Below are positions 53,554-61,926 of a DNA stretch of 64,000 nt, piece by piece. Numbering within the stretch: the first letter of the stretch is position 1; the number at the start of each line of letters is the position of its first letter. The stretch is from contig JAJPHV010000131.1 in assembly GCA_021325095.1 (NCBI GenBank), positions 1 through 64,000 on the forward strand. Reading direction: 5' to 3'. Both the position numbers and the translations under genes were made by a program. The notes beneath the pieces were generated by a model. That model saw nothing but the letters and a program-made list of their open reading frames with translations, was not told the DNA's origin and searched no databases. This DNA is from Chloroflexota bacterium. Lineage in GTDB: Bacteria; Chloroflexota; Anaerolineae; Aggregatilineales; UBA2796.

Positions 53554-55425
53554 ATGGAACTAGCAGCTTATCTCCGCGTACTCCGCCGGTGGTTCTGGCT
53601 GATCGGGCTGGCGAGTGTGATATTCGGCAGCGCCAGTTTCGTCGTGGGGCGTACCCAACCCCCACGCTACCAGGCTTCCGCGACCATCCAGGTCGGGTCT
53701 TTCCTGAGTCTGGCGAATCCGAACACGGGGCTGATCCAGGTCGGCCAGCAGTTGGCACAAAACTATGCGGCCATTGTAACGACGTACCCGGTGCTTGAAG
53801 CGACAGTCAACAAACTCCAGCTACCGTTTCCGCCGGAGAAGCTCGAAACGCTCTTCCAAACCCGGATCGTTCCCAATACCTCTTTGCTGGTCATCACCGT
53901 CACGTATACCGATCCGGTGGTCGTGGCGGACATCGCCAATGAGTTGGCGAACCAGCTTATCTTGAACAGTCCTACCAACCTGACTAAAGAACAACAGGAT
54001 CAGGTGAAGCTGTTGCGCGAAGAGCTGGCACGCGCCCAGGCGCAGCTTAAGGCCGCCCGCGACGAAAATGACAGCGTGGAACGGAGCCTGAGCCAAAACC
54101 CGACTGAACAGGACCGCAAAGCCCTGGAAACCCGCCGTGATGCGCTGAACACCCAGATCAACTCGGCGCAGGCTAACCTGGCACAACTTTCCAATACGCT
54201 GACGGCCCTCGAACAACAGAATAACTCGAACACGCTGACCATTGTGGAACCGGCGCGTATCCCAACCGATCCGGTCAATCCCAATGTGCTGCTCATCACC
54301 CTCCTGGCAATGGTGGTTGGGGCACTGCTGGCCGCCGGGGCTGCCTTCCTGCTCGAATATCTCAACGACAGCGTCCGCTCGCCAGCGGAGATTCTGGCAC
54401 TGACGGGTGTGCCCCTGCTCGGCAGCATTGCGCCCTTCGGCAAGAAGCGCACCTACAAGGACAAACTGATTACCTGGACTCAGCCGCGTTCGATGATCAG
54501 CGAGGCATACCGTGCATTGCGTGTTAATTTGATGTACGCGGCCAAGCAGGAAGAGACCAACCAGCCTTTTGTCTATATCGTAACCAGCCCCAGCCCCTCT
54601 GAAGGTAAAAGCGTGACCGCCGCTAACCTGGCGACGATCTTTGCCAGCACCGGGATGAGCGTCTTGCTGATTGACGCCGACCTGCGCCGCCCAACGCAGC
54701 ATCTCATCTTCGAGGTGTCGAATACCACAGGGTTGACCGACCTGCTGTCCGGACTCGCTCCCCAGGCGGACGCTGCGGACGGATCGGCAGCCGACTCAGA
54801 ACCATTCGCGGCGTTCCGTGACAGCCGGGTCGGCAACATCCCCAAGAATGCTGCGAACGGAAATGGCAAGGCTCACGACAGTTCCGACCAGTCTCAGGCA
54901 CGGCTGATGATCGCGCGCGCCATCCAGAAGACCCGTGTCCCGGGGCTGGAACTCATCCCTGCCGGGCCACTACCAACCAACCCGGCTGAACTGCTGGGCA
55001 CTGCCCACATGCAGACACTGATGCGCATGGTGGCGACTGAGATGGGCTACGACGTCGTCCTTCTCGACTCCCCGCCCTCTCTGACCGTCTCTGACAGCAC
55101 TATTCTGGCGGGCATCGTGGACGGCACGGTCATTGTCGTGCTGGAAGCGGGGCGGACCCGGCGGGCTGCTGCGGTGCGCACCGTTGAGCAGTTCAGAACG
55201 CTCTCGCTGCCGGTGGCCGGCATTGTCCTCAACCGTCTGAACCCGCGCGATGTCGAAGCAGGCTACGGCTATGCGTATAATTACTATTACGGATATTACG
55301 GGCGCGGCAGCCTGGACAACGCCCAACCTTCTTCCAACGGTCATCGACCCGTGCCAGCCCTACTGCCGAGCAGTCCCTCAAAGCGTTCTGCCTCGGATGG
55401 CCCAGAACAGTCCTTAGACGACTAG
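53554..55425 (+). CDS. Wzz chain-length protein fused to a tyrosine autokinase (BY-kinase)
   Basis: A 623-residue polysaccharide co-polymerase. Wzz part: helix 1 WFWLIGLASVIFGSASFVVG, a coiled coil at about 150-235, and a second helix LLITLLAMVVGALLAAGAAF. Kinase part: VTSPSPSEGKS (Walker A), VLLIDADLRRP (Walker A'), and VVLLDSPP (Walker B). A low-complexity insertion of about 60 residues (ADAADGSAADSEP; NAANGNGKAHDSSDQ) splits Walker A' from Walker B. The C-terminus carries a Tyr cluster, GYGYAYNYYYGYYGRG, the expected autophosphorylation tail. Single-chain like Wzc. It controls polymer length and export. Confidence 0.94.
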   Translation: MELAAYLRVLRRWFWLIGLASVIFGSASFVVGRTQPPRYQASATIQVGSFLSLANPNTGLIQVGQQLAQNYAAIVTTYPVLEATVNKLQLPFPPEKLETLFQTRIVPNTSLLVITVTYTDPVVVADIANELANQLILNSPTNLTKEQQDQVKLLREELARAQAQLKAARDENDSVERSLSQNPTEQDRKALETRRDALNTQINSAQANLAQLSNTLTALEQQNNSNTLTIVEPARIPTDPVNPNVLLITLLAMVVGALLAAGAAFLLEYLNDSVRSPAEILALTGVPLLGSIAPFGKKRTYKDKLITWTQPRSMISEAYRALRVNLMYAAKQEETNQPFVYIVTSPSPSEGKSVTAANLATIFASTGMSVLLIDADLRRPTQHLIFEVSNTTGLTDLLSGLAPQADAADGSAADSEPFAAFRDSRVGNIPKNAANGNGKAHDSSDQSQARLMIARAIQKTRVPGLELIPAGPLPTNPAELLGTAHMQTLMRMVATEMGYDVVLLDSPPSLTVSDSTILAGIVDGTVIVVLEAGRTRRAAAVRTVEQFRTLSLPVAGIVLNRLNPRDVEAGYGYAYNYYYGYYGRGSLDNAQPSSNGHRPVPALLPSSPSKRSASDGPEQSLDD

Positions 55426-55467
55426 CGTTCGAGGTTTAGCCGGCCAGGCCCTTGAAAGGTAGACAGA

Positions 55468-56628
55468 ATGCAGATCCCAATGTCCGCTCCCGATATTACC
55501 CAGGCCGAGATCGAGGCCGTCATGGAGGTGCTTTGCACGCCACACCTCAGCCTGGGCCCCAGGGTCACGCAGTTTGAAGAGGCTTTTGCGGCCTACGTCG
55601 GTGCAAAGTACGCCGTTGCCGTCAATTCCGGCACCAGCGGTCTGCATCTGGCTGTCATCGCCGCTGGCATTGGCGCAGGGGACGAGGTGATCACGCCCTC
55701 GTTCAGCTTTATTGCTTCGGCCAACTGCGTCCTGTACGAGCGCGCCACGCCGGTCTTTGTGGACATCGATCCCCTGACCGGCAATATGGACCCGGCGCTC
55801 GTCGAAGCGGCGATCAGCCAACGAACCAAAGCCATTATTGTCGTTCATGCCTTCGGCCAGCCAGCGGACATCGACCCGATCCTGGCTATCGCCCGGAAAC
55901 ATCACCTGGTGGTGATCGAGGACGCCTGCGAAGCGCTTGGCGCGCAATACAAGGGGCGGCAGGTCGGCACGCTGGCGGACGTGGCAGTCTTCGCCTTCTA
56001 CCCCAACAAACAAATGACGACGGGCGAAGGCGGCATGATTGTCACCGATAATGCGGAGTGGGCGGCCCTGTTTCGCAGCCTGCGCAACCAGGGGCGCGAC
56101 GTCTTCAATGCCTGGTTGAATCACACGCGCCTGGGTTACAATTATCGCATGGACGAGATGAGCGCCGCCCTGGGCCTGGCCCAACTGCGGCGTATTGACG
56201 AACTGCTCGCCAGACGGGATGCGGTAGCGGCGCTGTACAATGACCAACTGGCGACCATTCCCGGCGTGGACAGGCCGTACATCGCGGAAACGACCACACG
56301 GATGAGCTGGTTTGTCTACGTCATTCGTTTGCCCAACGGCCCGACCCGCGATTACCTGATGGCGTACCTCCAGGAGCAGGGCATCCCGTCCCGCCCGTAC
56401 TTCACCCCGATCCATCTCCAGCCCTTCTACCAGCAGACTTTCTTCCGGGGGCGCGGCGATCTGGTCTATTCGGAAATGGCCGGGGAGACCTGCCTGGCAA
56501 TTCCTTTCTCCGGGGTCATGCAGCCGGAAGAAATCGACTACGTGTGCGAGCACCTGCGGGCCGGTCTGGAGCGCGCCAGCGAGAGTCTGTGGCCCGCGCC
56601 ACGCGCCCGGATCAATTCCTTGCGATAA
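55468..56628 (+). CDS. DegT/DnrJ/EryC1/StrS-family sugar aminotransferase
   Basis: A 386-residue PLP enzyme. ALNSGTSGLHLA-type motif is AVNSGTSGLHLAV, DACEALGAQYKGRQVG holds the Asp binding the PLP nitrogen, and the Lys is in AFYPNKQMTTGEGGMI. YNYRMDEMSAALGLAQLRR is the family signature. It transfers an amino group to a keto sugar, probably the 4-keto product of the dehydratase, giving an amino-dideoxy sugar nucleotide (inference). The ATG at 55468 follows AAAGG. Confidence 0.93.
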   Translation: MQIPMSAPDITQAEIEAVMEVLCTPHLSLGPRVTQFEEAFAAYVGAKYAVAVNSGTSGLHLAVIAAGIGAGDEVITPSFSFIASANCVLYERATPVFVDIDPLTGNMDPALVEAAISQRTKAIIVVHAFGQPADIDPILAIARKHHLVVIEDACEALGAQYKGRQVGTLADVAVFAFYPNKQMTTGEGGMIVTDNAEWAALFRSLRNQGRDVFNAWLNHTRLGYNYRMDEMSAALGLAQLRRIDELLARRDAVAALYNDQLATIPGVDRPYIAETTTRMSWFVYVIRLPNGPTRDYLMAYLQEQGIPSRPYFTPIHLQPFYQQTFFRGRGDLVYSEMAGETCLAIPFSGVMQPEEIDYVCEHLRAGLERASESLWPAPRARINSLR

Positions 56629-56637
56629 TATAGTGGC

Positions 56638-59439
56638 ATGGTAACACTTTCAAAGTCTGAGGTCGTGGCCGGGCAGTCTGTCATCAAGCCGCTTTCGCTG
56701 CGCCGCAACTTCGCGTGGACGTTCGCCGGGAACGTCGTCTACGCGGCGTCCAGTTGGGCCATGCTGGTCGTGCTCGCCAAGCTCGGCACGCCGGAGATGG
56801 TCGGGCAGTTCGCGCTCGGACTGGCCGTGACCGCCCCCATCATCATGTTTGCCAATCTGCAACTGCGCGCCATCCAGGCCACCGATGCCAAACGCGAGTA
56901 CCACTTTGCCGACTACTTCGGCCTGCGCCTGGTCATGATGTTCCTGGCGCTCCTGTGCATCGCGGCCATTGTCGAGGTGTCCGGCTACCCGCGTGACAGC
57001 GCGCTGATCATCCTGGTGATCGGCTTCGGCAAGGCCATTGACGCCATCAGCGACGTGATCTACGGGCTGCTGCAACACCACGAGCAGATGGACCGCATCG
57101 CCGTGTCGATGATGCTCAAGGGCATCCTGTCCCTGATCGCGCTGGCCGCCGGGCAATACCTGACGCACAGCGTCCTGGGGGCGTCGGTGGGCTGGTCGCT
57201 GGCCTCGGTGATTGTCCTGATCGGCTATGACTTCCGCAGCGGCGAGACGATGCTGACCGCGCTGGCCCAGGAAAGAGGGGGCGACGGCATCGATGATTGG
57301 CTGTTCCCGCGCTTCACGTTCCGCACATTCCGCGAACTGACGGGGCTGGCGCTGCCGCTGGGCGTGACCATGATGCTCATCTCGCTCAACACCAACATTC
57401 CCCGCTACTTCCTGGAACGCTATTCCGGCGCGCACGACCTGGGCATTTTCGCCGCCCTCTCGTACCTGATGGTGGCCGGGAGCACCGTGATCAGCGCCCT
57501 GGGCCAATCGGCCAGCCCGCGACTGGCGAAACACTATGCCGCGCAGGACAGGGCAGCCTTTGGGCGGCTGCTGCTGAAACTCCTCGGTATTGGCACGCTG
57601 CTGGGTGGGGCTGGCATCCTCGTTGCGCTGATCGCCGGACGGCCCCTCCTGACGCTGCTCTACCAGCCCGAATATGCCAGCTACACGGACGTTTTCGCGT
57701 GGCTGATGCTGGCGGCGGCGCTGCTTTACCTGGCCTCGTTTGGCGGATACGGCGTGACGGCAGCCCGGCGCTTCAAAGTCCAGCCTGTGATTTTCGGGGT
57801 TTGCGCAGCATCGACTGCCCTGTTCTGCGCGCTCCTGATACCGCAATACGGCATTCAGGGCGCAGCCTGGGCGACGATTTTATCCAGCGCGCTCCAACTG
57901 GCTCTGATGTGCTTCTATACGGCCCGCGTGCTCTACAGCCAGCCCCGGAGGCGATTACTCGTGGTTAAGCGTATCCTGCACGTGGTGAGCGGCATGAATC
58001 GGGCCGGGAGCCGTGCCCGCCTTGCCGTCCAAAGTTTATGGAAGTCGGCCAGATTCGAACGGCGCGAAAAACCCGGAAAGCAAAGACTAGGGCAACAAAT
58101 TCTGGATAAGTCTCCAAGCGGTCGGCCTTCGTTCCATGTCTGGAAGTCCTCTGCCGTGATTACTGCTGCAAGTGTATTAGGAACAGCGGCTACAGCGATC
58201 AATAGTGCTATCTTGGCGTATTGGCTGATTCCTTCAGACCTCGGACTGTTAGCAATTTTGATCACAGTTCCCACAGTCGTGGTAATCATGTCTAGTTTAG
58301 GGTTTCATTTTGCTGGAATCTATCATTTTGCCCAGGAGAAATATACTCCCGTTGATGTTCTCTCAACTGTGATCTGGGTCGGTTCAGCAATAGGTTTCTT
58401 GCTGACGTTGCTTGGCATAGTTGGACTGCCCATTATTAGAGAGATTCTTCCTGACACACCTTTGATTGTTGTTCTGCTTGCTCTAGCAGCTATTCTCCCT
58501 CAAATAATGCTCCTTTACTTTACTGATTTGTCTGTAGGTTTTGGCCTACTTAAGCTCGCCGTCCTGATGCGTGTATTACCCGGCGGATTGTATTTAGCAA
58601 CCACAGTTTTGCTTGTTGGACTATTTCGTCTGGGAGTTGCCGGTGGCTTAGTTGCGTATCTCTTGGGTATTACTAGCGCGCCAGTGATTGGTTTGATTGT
58701 CTTTTATCGTGGTGGTTATATTCGAGCTTCTATCAATTTTTCATTCTTAAGGGAAGGTTTCGTTTTCGGCTTCAAATCACACATTGGCGATATTGCCCAA
58801 TATCTAGTGTATAGGCTAGATATGCCTCTTGTTGGCTATTTTGCTGGTTTGAGTGCTGCCGGTTACTATTCAATTGCTACCCGCATAGCTGAGGTTATCT
58901 GGCTTCCATCTAACTCGCTGAGGACCATACTACTTGCACGAGTTTCAGCCACAAAAAAGCAAGATTCAAGTGAAATCACGTCACATTTATGTCGAGTTCT
59001 TCTCAGTCTTGGAATACCCTTTGCATTGGCGTCAGCCTTGTTTAGCTGGCTATTAATACGGTGGATGTTCCCTAAATATCTGCCTTCAGTGCCGTTGCTT
59101 TGGATTCTCTTGCCCGGAGCTGTGGCGGCTTCACTTTTCAGAGTACTCATTGGAGATATTGCTGGCAGGAAGAGTCCTGGGATAGTTGCTAGAACTACTT
59201 TCTTTGGGCTGATGGGTGGGCTTATTCTGTACAGTATCTTAATCCCACGATATGGAGCAATAGGGGCGTCCTTTGCATCTAGTGTTCTTTATATAGGGGA
59301 GTGTGGCATAGTTATACTAATTGTCTCAAGGCTAACCGGGGAAGGCATTTTGAAATTCATACTTGTCGAAAAACATGACTTCGCCATATTACTCGAATTC
59401 TTCAGAAATGTAAGAAGATCCCAGCTTAATACTGAATGA
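56638..59439 (+). CDS. Double Wzx-type flippase ORF, probable fusion at a recombination joint
   Basis: A 933-residue ORF with two polysaccharide-flippase units. Unit 1 (about 1-435, GC-rich) starts NFAWTFAGNVVYAASSWAML. Unit 2 (about 500-910, clearly AT-rich) starts WKSSAVITAASVLGTAATAI. Between them, residues 442-457 (VVKRILHVVSGMNRAG) match the N-terminus of GT4 glycosyltransferases, with GGAGG nine bases before an in-frame GTG at 57961. This looks like a glycosyltransferase start stub left at a joint. A linker of about 45 basic residues follows. Both units look intact, with about twelve helices each. Wzx exports lipid-linked repeat units. The GTG could yield unit 2 alone. Confidence 0.85.
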   Translation: MVTLSKSEVVAGQSVIKPLSLRRNFAWTFAGNVVYAASSWAMLVVLAKLGTPEMVGQFALGLAVTAPIIMFANLQLRAIQATDAKREYHFADYFGLRLVMMFLALLCIAAIVEVSGYPRDSALIILVIGFGKAIDAISDVIYGLLQHHEQMDRIAVSMMLKGILSLIALAAGQYLTHSVLGASVGWSLASVIVLIGYDFRSGETMLTALAQERGGDGIDDWLFPRFTFRTFRELTGLALPLGVTMMLISLNTNIPRYFLERYSGAHDLGIFAALSYLMVAGSTVISALGQSASPRLAKHYAAQDRAAFGRLLLKLLGIGTLLGGAGILVALIAGRPLLTLLYQPEYASYTDVFAWLMLAAALLYLASFGGYGVTAARRFKVQPVIFGVCAASTALFCALLIPQYGIQGAAWATILSSALQLALMCFYTARVLYSQPRRRLLVVKRILHVVSGMNRAGSRARLAVQSLWKSARFERREKPGKQRLGQQILDKSPSGRPSFHVWKSSAVITAASVLGTAATAINSAILAYWLIPSDLGLLAILITVPTVVVIMSSLGFHFAGIYHFAQEKYTPVDVLSTVIWVGSAIGFLLTLLGIVGLPIIREILPDTPLIVVLLALAAILPQIMLLYFTDLSVGFGLLKLAVLMRVLPGGLYLATTVLLVGLFRLGVAGGLVAYLLGITSAPVIGLIVFYRGGYIRASINFSFLREGFVFGFKSHIGDIAQYLVYRLDMPLVGYFAGLSAAGYYSIATRIAEVIWLPSNSLRTILLARVSATKKQDSSEITSHLCRVLLSLGIPFALASALFSWLLIRWMFPKYLPSVPLLWILLPGAVAASLFRVLIGDIAGRKSPGIVARTTFFGLMGGLILYSILIPRYGAIGASFASSVLYIGECGIVILIVSRLTGEGILKFILVEKHDFAILLEFFRNVRRSQLNTE

Positions 59440-59452
59440 GGAATTTGAGCTA

Positions 59453-60793
59453 GTGGGCATAATCCTATCTTTATCCAGCGCTGTCATTGGCCTGTATGTA
59501 GTAATATTGTCCTACCGGACAGTGAAAGATTATTTCGCCCCTTGGAGTATCTATACAGCAGCTTGGTCGCTGATGTTTGGGGTCTTTTTTCTCAACATAA
59601 TCTCTTACAGTCCGGTAAGTTCTACAGCATGGTTTCTATTCATGCTCGGTACATTCGGCTTCTATATGGGTACAGTTCATTCGCTCATACTTACTCGACA
59701 TTGGCTACAGAGCCACGTGTCAGATCGATCATACTGGCGACGAAGTTTAAGCGAAGGCAGATTACGATATTCAATCTATGTCCTCTTTATACTCGGCGGA
59801 ATTGGGCAGTTCATCTACTTTAAGGTTATCGATGATACTTTTGGTATATCAAATTTGTGGGAAAACCCTGGTTTGATAAGAACTTCCCAAGATCAGCCCT
59901 CCTTTATTAGTGCGTTCTTTTGGGGTAAGTTCTTGTGGTATCTGAATTGGCTGGTTTGTGTGCTTGTCGTATTCTATACGACTTCATTACAAAAACGAGT
60001 CCGTGTGGATATGATTTTGGTGTTCTTCGTCGCCCTCGTGTCGCTATTAACGTCTGTTGAGCGTGGCTCTTTTGTTTTGGTTGCGATTTGGTCCGTCCTA
60101 ACCCTGATCTATGTCCAGCGGAGTATAAGCAAGCAGCCTTCGCGTCGCAACGGGATTATTATTGTTATTGTTGCAACTGTTGCATCGCTGGCCTACTTCA
60201 TCTTTCAGGGAACGAGGCTTGGGAAGACAGAATTCGCAATTACCCTTGCAGGGGGATTCAATATTCCGTATTTGTCCAGCAGGCCAATTGAGAGTCCACT
60301 GGTATCCAGCTATGTGTACCTCACTGGGAACATACCCGCTTTTGATCAGTATGTCTTACGAACCAATGAATTTACCTGGGGTACTTTCTCACTGCTCCCC
60401 TTCTTCAAGATCCTGACCAAATTGCTCCGCTTGGACATTCCGCTGCCCTCAGAAGTAGGGATTTTTGTTAATATTCCATTTCCTTTCAATACTTATACTT
60501 ACTTGAACAGTGCGTACTCCGATTTCGGCGTTGTCGGAGTAATCATCTACCCTTTGCTCATGGGTTTTCTCGCAACATACCTTTACATGCGTATGCGTCG
60601 TAATCCTACTTTGGGAAATGTCGTTGGGACCGCTTTGGTAAGTCACGGCCTGCTGTTATCAGTAAGTACGAACCGATTTGTGAGCACTCCATTCTGGGAG
60701 TTCATGATTCTCCTATACTTTCTTTCCAGGTTTGTTCACGTGCCACTGAATGTACATTCATCATTGGCTCAAAACCGAAGATCGATGAAGTAG
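59453..60793 (+). CDS. Wzy-like polysaccharide polymerase
   Basis: A 446-residue protein with about eleven hydrophobic segments, e.g. SLSSAVIGLYVVILSY, SLMFGVFFLNIISY, SAFFWGKFLWYLNWLVCVLV and FGVVGVIIYPLLMGFLATYL. The long periplasmic loop and late LNSAYSDFGVVG resemble O-antigen polymerases of the oligosaccharide repeat unit type. No catalytic motif is diagnostic, so the call rests on topology and on lying between a flippase and glycosyltransferases. AT-rich like the second flippase unit. Start GTG 59453. Confidence 0.7.
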   Translation: MGIILSLSSAVIGLYVVILSYRTVKDYFAPWSIYTAAWSLMFGVFFLNIISYSPVSSTAWFLFMLGTFGFYMGTVHSLILTRHWLQSHVSDRSYWRRSLSEGRLRYSIYVLFILGGIGQFIYFKVIDDTFGISNLWENPGLIRTSQDQPSFISAFFWGKFLWYLNWLVCVLVVFYTTSLQKRVRVDMILVFFVALVSLLTSVERGSFVLVAIWSVLTLIYVQRSISKQPSRRNGIIIVIVATVASLAYFIFQGTRLGKTEFAITLAGGFNIPYLSSRPIESPLVSSYVYLTGNIPAFDQYVLRTNEFTWGTFSLLPFFKILTKLLRLDIPLPSEVGIFVNIPFPFNTYTYLNSAYSDFGVVGVIIYPLLMGFLATYLYMRMRRNPTLGNVVGTALVSHGLLLSVSTNRFVSTPFWEFMILLYFLSRFVHVPLNVHSSLAQNRRSMK

Positions 60794-60798
60794 CACCA

Positions 60799-61914
60799 AT
60801 GAAAGTCCTACTGTTGAGCCGTTTCGGCACACTGGGGGCAAGCAGCCGACTCAGGACGTATCAATACATTCCATATTTGAACGAACAAGGTGTCCAAGTC
60901 ACTGTTGCCCACCTCCTCGACAACAATTATCTGCAAGCTCTCTACCTTCAAAAACGCCCAAAAATTGCTGACATACTAGCCGCCTATGTCAGGCGGGGAA
61001 TCCAGTTGCTGAGGAGCCGTGATTATGATCTGATCTGGATCCAGAACGAACTGTTCCCCTGGCTACCCGCCTGGGCAGAAGGCCTATTGGCAACCTCGAA
61101 GGTCCCCTATGTTGTTGATTACGACGATGCCGTCTTTCACCGCTACGATCAGCATCGCCGACAGCTAGTTCAAACACTCCTTGGTCACAAAATAGACCGA
61201 GTAATGCGGTATGCATCCCTCGTGATTGTTGGAAACGACTATCTACTCGAACGCGCGCGCCAGGTCGGGGCACGTTCTGTTGAACTCTTGCCTACGGTTA
61301 TTGATCTGGAACGTTACCCTATACCGCCCGCTGCAAAATCGCCTGATGGACGCGATTTCCGCATAGGATGGGTTGGCTTACCATTTGGCCTGCAGTACCT
61401 TCGATCTGTACAGCCTGCCCTGGCGCGGGTTTGTGCTGGAGGTCAGGCAAGGCTGGTGATTGTAACCGCTAAGTCGGCAGTCCCGCCGGAGTTATCTGCG
61501 GAAGTTCGTGAGTGGGCTGAAGATACTGAAGTGGACGATATTCGAACCTTTGACGTGGGCATAATGCCACTTGTGGATAATGCCTGGGAGCGGGGAAAAT
61601 GCGGGTACAAACTGATACAGTACATGGCCTGTGGCAAGCCAGTAATAGCGTCGCCTGTTGGCGTCAATCGCCAGATTGTCGAAGATGGAGTCAATGGCTT
61701 TCTCGCTTCGTCCCAAGAAGAATGGGTGAGGGCGCTAAACATATTGCGCACTGACGTTGATCTCAGAAAACGCATGGGGCAGGCTGGTCGCGCAAAAGTC
61801 GAGCGACAATATTGTACGCAGGTAACGGCTCCTCGGCTGCTGTCGCTGCTGCAATGGGCAAGCGGCGCGAAAAGCAGTCAGGCAGTTCCAGAAGATGCAG
61901 CTAATATCTGCTAA
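60799..61914 (+). CDS. GT4-type glycosyltransferase
   Basis: A 371-residue GT-B glycosyltransferase. N-terminus MKVLLLSRFGTLGASSRLRT, with YVVDYDDAVFHR in the acceptor half. RGKCGYKLIQYMACGKPVIA plus SPVGVNRQIVEDGVNGF is the donor-binding region, where the usual E-x7-E is replaced in part by K-x-x-Q-Y-M-A-C-G-K, as in many GT4 surface-polysaccharide enzymes. Adds one sugar to the repeat unit; which sugar is unknown. Start ATG 60799, five bases after the polymerase stop. Confidence 0.88.
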   Translation: MKVLLLSRFGTLGASSRLRTYQYIPYLNEQGVQVTVAHLLDNNYLQALYLQKRPKIADILAAYVRRGIQLLRSRDYDLIWIQNELFPWLPAWAEGLLATSKVPYVVDYDDAVFHRYDQHRRQLVQTLLGHKIDRVMRYASLVIVGNDYLLERARQVGARSVELLPTVIDLERYPIPPAAKSPDGRDFRIGWVGLPFGLQYLRSVQPALARVCAGGQARLVIVTAKSAVPPELSAEVREWAEDTEVDDIRTFDVGIMPLVDNAWERGKCGYKLIQYMACGKPVIASPVGVNRQIVEDGVNGFLASSQEEWVRALNILRTDVDLRKRMGQAGRAKVERQYCTQVTAPRLLSLLQWASGAKSSQAVPEDAANIC

Positions 61915-61926
61915 GGAGTATGTGCT

